DNA of 64,000 nt from JBBQFI01 sp038237805 (GTDB taxonomy: Bacteria; Verrucomicrobiota; Verrucomicrobiia; Chthoniobacterales; UBA10450), in contig JBBRYI010000004.1 of NCBI GenBank assembly GCA_038237805.1, positions 186,001 through 250,000 on the forward strand. Direction: 5' to 3'. Shown piece after piece: positions 61,011 to 64,000 of this stretch (positions within the stretch are counted from its first letter, which is position 1; every line of letters starts with the position of its first letter). Under the pieces are notes generated by a model. It had not been told where the DNA came from, did not search any database, and saw only the letters and a list, made by a program, of their open reading frames with translations. Position numbers and translations under genes: made by a program.

Positions 61011-63014
61011 TCAGTTCGTATCTGAAGTCGCGGGCAAGATCACGCTCACGCGCGTTCCCTGCGGGTTCGAATCAATATCGACGCGTCCGTTGTGATCGAA
61101 CACCGTGCGCTTGACGATCGGCAAGCCCAATCCCATGCCGCGAGCTTTCGTCGTGCAAAATGGCGAGAAAATTTTGTCGCGCAGATCCGGGGCAATGCCG
61201 CTGCCGTTATCCTTTACCGTTACAACGACGCCGTTGGTCGACTCTCCCTTGCGCACTGGTTTGACCGCGAGCGTGACACGACCCTGATGCAAACCCGAGG
61301 TCGCTTCCGCGGCGTTCGTGACCAGATGCGCGAATGCTTCAGTCAACGCCGTCTCATCGCCCCACACTTGCGGAAGGTCGTTAGGCAACTCCGTTTCAAT
61401 CGATGTCCCGTTGGTGTGGGTCCGTGATTTCGCCATTTCGACTGCCCTTTGCACCGTGCCGCGCACATCAATAGACTTCATTATCAACTCTGGCGGATGC
61501 GCAAAGTCGTTGATCTGGGTTATGATTTTGTCGAGGCGATCGATTTCCTGGACGACAATCTCATTAAAATCTTTGCGGAAATCGGCGTCATCGAAACGTT
61601 CCGGCAAAAGTTGCGCGAAAGTCTTGATGGCAACAAGCGGATTGCGGATTTCGTGCGACATGCTGGCCGCCAGATCGGTCCAGAAGGCCGATCGGTCGAG
61701 CAGATCTTGCTTTTGACGCAAGTTATCTTCGACCGTCATATCCTGCACGACGGCAACAGCGCCTAACGAGGTGCGGTGATCGCTAAGCCGGCGTGTTTCC
61801 ACCGAAAGGGAGCGGCGGGTCGTCGGTTCGAGCCATTGTTGTGCGGCAAGATTCGTTTTAGAATCAAGTGTTTCGCGCATGAGCGAAGCGAGCCGGCTGC
61901 TCGTAGATTCCACCGGTCGATTCAAAGCATCAGCGGCGGAGACACCAAGAATTTGCTCGGCTGCAGGACTGAACCAACGAACAACTCCATCTTCATCCGT
62001 CGCCACGATTCCGATGGGAATGGCCTTGAGTAACGTTTCCGCCAACGTTTTCTGAACCGTGACTTCTTCGTAAAGAAGGGCGTTTTCGAGGACGGCCGAG
62101 ATTTGCTCCGCCAACATCATCAGACCTTCCAAGTCGCTGTAAGTAAACGGTTGCCCGGTGACGTGGTGGCCGAAAAAGATCCATCCGATGATCCGGCCGC
62201 GGGCGTAGAGCGGGACGATCACCTCAGCGCCAAAAGCATCGAGACCGCGACGAAGCAGGGCGCGCTGCATTGGATCGACCGATTGTGAAAGATTTGCGCG
62301 ACTGATGAGATGCGCGTGCAGTTCGAACCATCGCACGAGCGGATCGCGCTCTCCGAATTCCAACTCCTGGCTTTCGGGCAAGCAGCGCAGGCCGGCGCGC
62401 AAGCGATAGCGATCGCCCTGGCGAATGCGCGAGAAAATCCCTACACGGCTGACAGACGCAGCGTCGGCGACGCCTTCGACCACATTTTCCAGGAGCGTGT
62501 CGACATCATCGACGCGGCGAAACGCGCGCGGGAAGCGCAACATTTGCAAAGATGGGCTCGAGTAGCGTTCCGTCATATCCAAACGTGGAGGTGGAGTGAC
62601 CGGTTCACGACTGGGAATCGGTTGTTCGCGAAGCTCACGATTTTCCTGCATTACGCGCAGCAAATCGAACGCGCGGCCGACCAGCGCTTGAAAACGATTG
62701 CGATCAAGATGCAAATCTTCGGCGGCATAGAGGCCAGATTCTTCCGCTTCGCGCAGTGGATCGGAGTGTGGGGCACCGAAGGCGATGATCAAAACTTCAG
62801 GCCAATCGGTCTGGATCTGTCTGATCAATTCGCGGCTTTCTTTTGCATGCAAATCGATCAGAAGCACGGCGGGACCTGTTTGCTGCAGGACGGCGTCGAG
62901 CCGATCCGGCTCGGCGACGTGGCGCACCTGGCCCATCATGCGCAAAAAAGCTTTTGCGCGCCTAACGAGTTCCTGATCCTGCGTGTAGAGAATGGCGACG
63001 GCCGGAAGATTCAT
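61011..63014 (-). CDS. NtrB-like sensor kinase with degenerate receiver, GAF and PAS domains
   Basis: 667 residues, no membrane helix, so soluble. Residues 1-110 look like a receiver with an altered acceptor site (LLIDLHAKESREL). A GAF-like domain (about 170-320), a PAS domain (LLKAIPIGIVATDEDGVVRW, FSPAAEQILGVSAADAL), HisKA (SMSHEIRNPLVAIKTFAQLL) and HATPase_c (NDNGSG-type VKDNGSGIAP, ARGMGLGLPIVKRTV) follow. It overlaps the preceding kinase gene by ATGA. The target regulator is not in view. Confidence 0.92.
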   Translation of the reverse strand: MNLPAVAILYTQDQELVRRAKAFLRMMGQVRHVAEPDRLDAVLQQTGPAVLLIDLHAKESRELIRQIQTDWPEVLIIAFGAPHSDPLREAEESGLYAAEDLHLDRNRFQALVGRAFDLLRVMQENRELREQPIPSREPVTPPPRLDMTERYSSPSLQMLRFPRAFRRVDDVDTLLENVVEGVADAASVSRVGIFSRIRQGDRYRLRAGLRCLPESQELEFGERDPLVRWFELHAHLISRANLSQSVDPMQRALLRRGLDAFGAEVIVPLYARGRIIGWIFFGHHVTGQPFTYSDLEGLMMLAEQISAVLENALLYEEVTVQKTLAETLLKAIPIGIVATDEDGVVRWFSPAAEQILGVSAADALNRPVESTSSRLASLMRETLDSKTNLAAQQWLEPTTRRSLSVETRRLSDHRTSLGAVAVVQDMTVEDNLRQKQDLLDRSAFWTDLAASMSHEIRNPLVAIKTFAQLLPERFDDADFRKDFNEIVVQEIDRLDKIITQINDFAHPPELIMKSIDVRGTVQRAVEMAKSRTHTNGTSIETELPNDLPQVWGDETALTEAFAHLVTNAAEATSGLHQGRVTLAVKPVRKGESTNGVVVTVKDNGSGIAPDLRDKIFSPFCTTKARGMGLGLPIVKRTVFDHNGRVDIDSNPQGTRVSVILPATSDTN

Positions 63015-64000
63015 GCCGCCACCTCCTCGCGATCGAAACGCACCAGTGGAAGCAGAATATGGAAGGCCGTGCCTTTGGTGAGTTCGCTTTCCACTTCGAT
63101 TTGGCCTCCGTGTTCTTCAATAATTCCGTGAACGACCGAGAGCCCCAGCCCTGTCCCATAATCCTTTGTCGTAAAAAATGGATCGAAGACGTGGGACAAG
63201 TTTTCCGCGGGAATACCCTCGCCATTGTCGCGTACAGTAATACGAAGGACTTCACGCGCGTGGCCGTCTCCGTTTGAATGACTCATGGCTGTGACCCAAT
63301 CAGGACGATTCCCAATTTCAGTGCAAACAGTTAGTTCACCTCCTCGTCGCATCGCGTCCATGGCATTGATGAAGAAATTCAGGAAAACTTGCTCCAGTTG
63401 ATCGGCATCCGCGCGGATTGTATCCACCTCTGCGTTCCAGACACGAGTTAATTTTATATCTTTCTGATAGAGGCGATGACCGACCAGTTGGAGAGATTTT
63501 TCGAGGACGGTGTGAACGTGCATCGGTTTGAGCACGGGCTTGGCCGGCCGGGCGAAGCGAAGCAGCTGATTTACGAGCGAATCAATCCGGTCGATCTCGT
63601 GGCCGATTAAATTTGAAAACGTTTCGCGGAAATCCGAGTCCTGATAACGCTCCGGAAGCAATTGCGCGAAAGTCTTGATGGAGACGAGAGGGTTTTTGAT
63701 TTCGTGCGCCATACCGGCAGAGAGAGTGCCGAGGCTCGCCAGCCGGTCGCTGCGACGAATTTGAAGTTCGAGACGTTTGAGGGCCGTGATATCGGTGAGC
63801 ACCATGAGCGCGCCGAGCATCGCGCCGTCTTGTCCATGGAAAATCGAGCTACTTGCCCGAACAACTACGACGCGATCGTCGGAGTGAAGAAGAAGTTCGC
63901 GGTTCTCCTGCCGCTGGCCGGAGCGAAGAGTTTCGCGGAGCAAATCGCAAAGGCCGCTGGGAAGTTGGACTAATGAATGATCGAGCACATCACGCGAATC
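63011..64000 (-). CDS. PAS-containing NtrB-like sensor kinase, cut by the window end
   Basis: The frame is open to the last base, so the N-terminus is outside. The visible ~330 residues hold the end of a PAS domain (GALMVLTDITALKRLELQIR), HisKA with AGMAHEIKNPLVSIKTFAQL, and HATPase_c with NFFINAMDAMRRGG, RDNGEGIPAENL and DYGTGLGLSVVHGIIEEHGG. It resembles its downstream neighbour closely in the HisKA region (LVxIKTFAQLLPER), so the two are probably a duplication. Confidence 0.92.
   Translation of the reverse strand, partial: DSRDVLDHSLVQLPSGLCDLLRETLRSGQRQENRELLLHSDDRVVVVRASSSIFHGQDGAMLGALMVLTDITALKRLELQIRRSDRLASLGTLSAGMAHEIKNPLVSIKTFAQLLPERYQDSDFRETFSNLIGHEIDRIDSLVNQLLRFARPAKPVLKPMHVHTVLEKSLQLVGHRLYQKDIKLTRVWNAEVDTIRADADQLEQVFLNFFINAMDAMRRGGELTVCTEIGNRPDWVTAMSHSNGDGHAREVLRITVRDNGEGIPAENLSHVFDPFFTTKDYGTGLGLSVVHGIIEEHGGQIEVESELTKGTAFHILLPLVRFDREEVAA

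Larger units (their letters stand above)
1383..62968. repeat. Dispersed over-represented word CCTAACGA (consensus GCCTAACGAG), 38 exact copies
   Basis: Plus-strand starts: 1437, 4353, 5643, 8517, 9942, 12198, 14510, 22582, 23342, 26111, 29086, 29656, 39405, 39768, 40161, 43996, 44535, 51938, 59988, 61762, 62961. Starts of the reverse form TCGTTAGG: 1383, 2004, 10840, 12461, 17486, 17859, 20784, 22376, 23806, 27537, 28077, 34672, 41854, 46197, 47896, 50191, 61378. About half extend to the 10-mer. An arbitrary 8-mer would occur about twice on both strands of 64 kb. Copies were found by eye, so a few may be missed. Confidence 0.85.

Noticed and set aside
1383..62968. Integron attC sites, because GCCTAAC and GTTAGGC match attC core-site consensus RYYYAAC/GTTRRRY
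   Set aside because: The copies are single, lie mostly inside conserved genes, are not paired at 60-130 bp spacing around cassettes, and no integrase gene is seen.

Overview
The window looks like a chromosomal segment from a Verrucomicrobiota bacterium, most likely of the Chthoniobacterales/Spartobacteria type. This is inferred from gene content and style, not from a database match. Supporting signs are a Gram-negative envelope repertoire (lpxD, TonB-dependent receptor, OmpA-like protein, lipoproteins), a dcw cluster with a MurC-MurB fusion, a lysine-rich DksA-like protein next to rpmG-rpsR, pseudopilins with an Ala-Phe cleavage site, and many palindromic intergenic elements. There is no sign of plasmid, phage or transposase genes.

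Layout. 0-6 kb: dcw cluster (murC/B, ddl, ftsQ, ftsA, ftsZ), then a frameshifted pilin gene. 6.5-20 kb: mixed genes, including an M20 amidohydrolase, a family B DNA polymerase with degraded exonuclease motifs, a phospholipase D-type synthase, a frameshifted AsmA-like gene, DUF1203-ada, a TonB receptor/YfiR/histidine kinase trio, and tRNA-Arg(TCT). 20.4-30 kb: a tight co-directional cluster of patatin-like membrane phospholipase, diheme cytochrome c, a small conserved protein, a catalase-like heme protein, an unknown membrane protein and a Dyp-type peroxidase. 30-35 kb: sppA, a CPBP protease, thiL, tsaE, tsaB, alr and a RelE-like toxin. 35-42 kb: cupin, rpsR-rpmG-dksA-like, an ABC-2 permease, a MacA/MacB-type exporter and a LysE exporter. 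43-48 kb: dapF-dapA-dapB-folK-panB and an OmpA-like protein. 48-53 kb: a type II secretion/type IV pilus assembly set (pseudopilin, PilC/GspF, two PilB/GspE ATPases). 53-64 kb: glmS, glgC, a small basic protein, a NYN RNase, lpxD, fructose-bisphosphate aldolase and two NtrB-like kinases, the last cut by the window end.

Two signals stand out beyond the genes. First, the 10-mer GCCTAACGAG (core CCTAACGA) is strikingly over-represented: 38 exact core copies on both strands, in four of the six reading frames and at some gene junctions, where about two would be expected by chance. It behaves like a genome-signature or DNA-uptake word, and a pilus assembly set lies in the same window. Second, several families of short palindromic elements, some folding as two hairpins inside a closing stem, sit at gene ends and sometimes supply start codons or coding sequence. 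The best candidate for an undescribed gene system is the patatin/diheme cytochrome/catalase-like/Dyp cluster, which looks like an oxidative lipid- or isoprenoid-processing pathway of the cell envelope.
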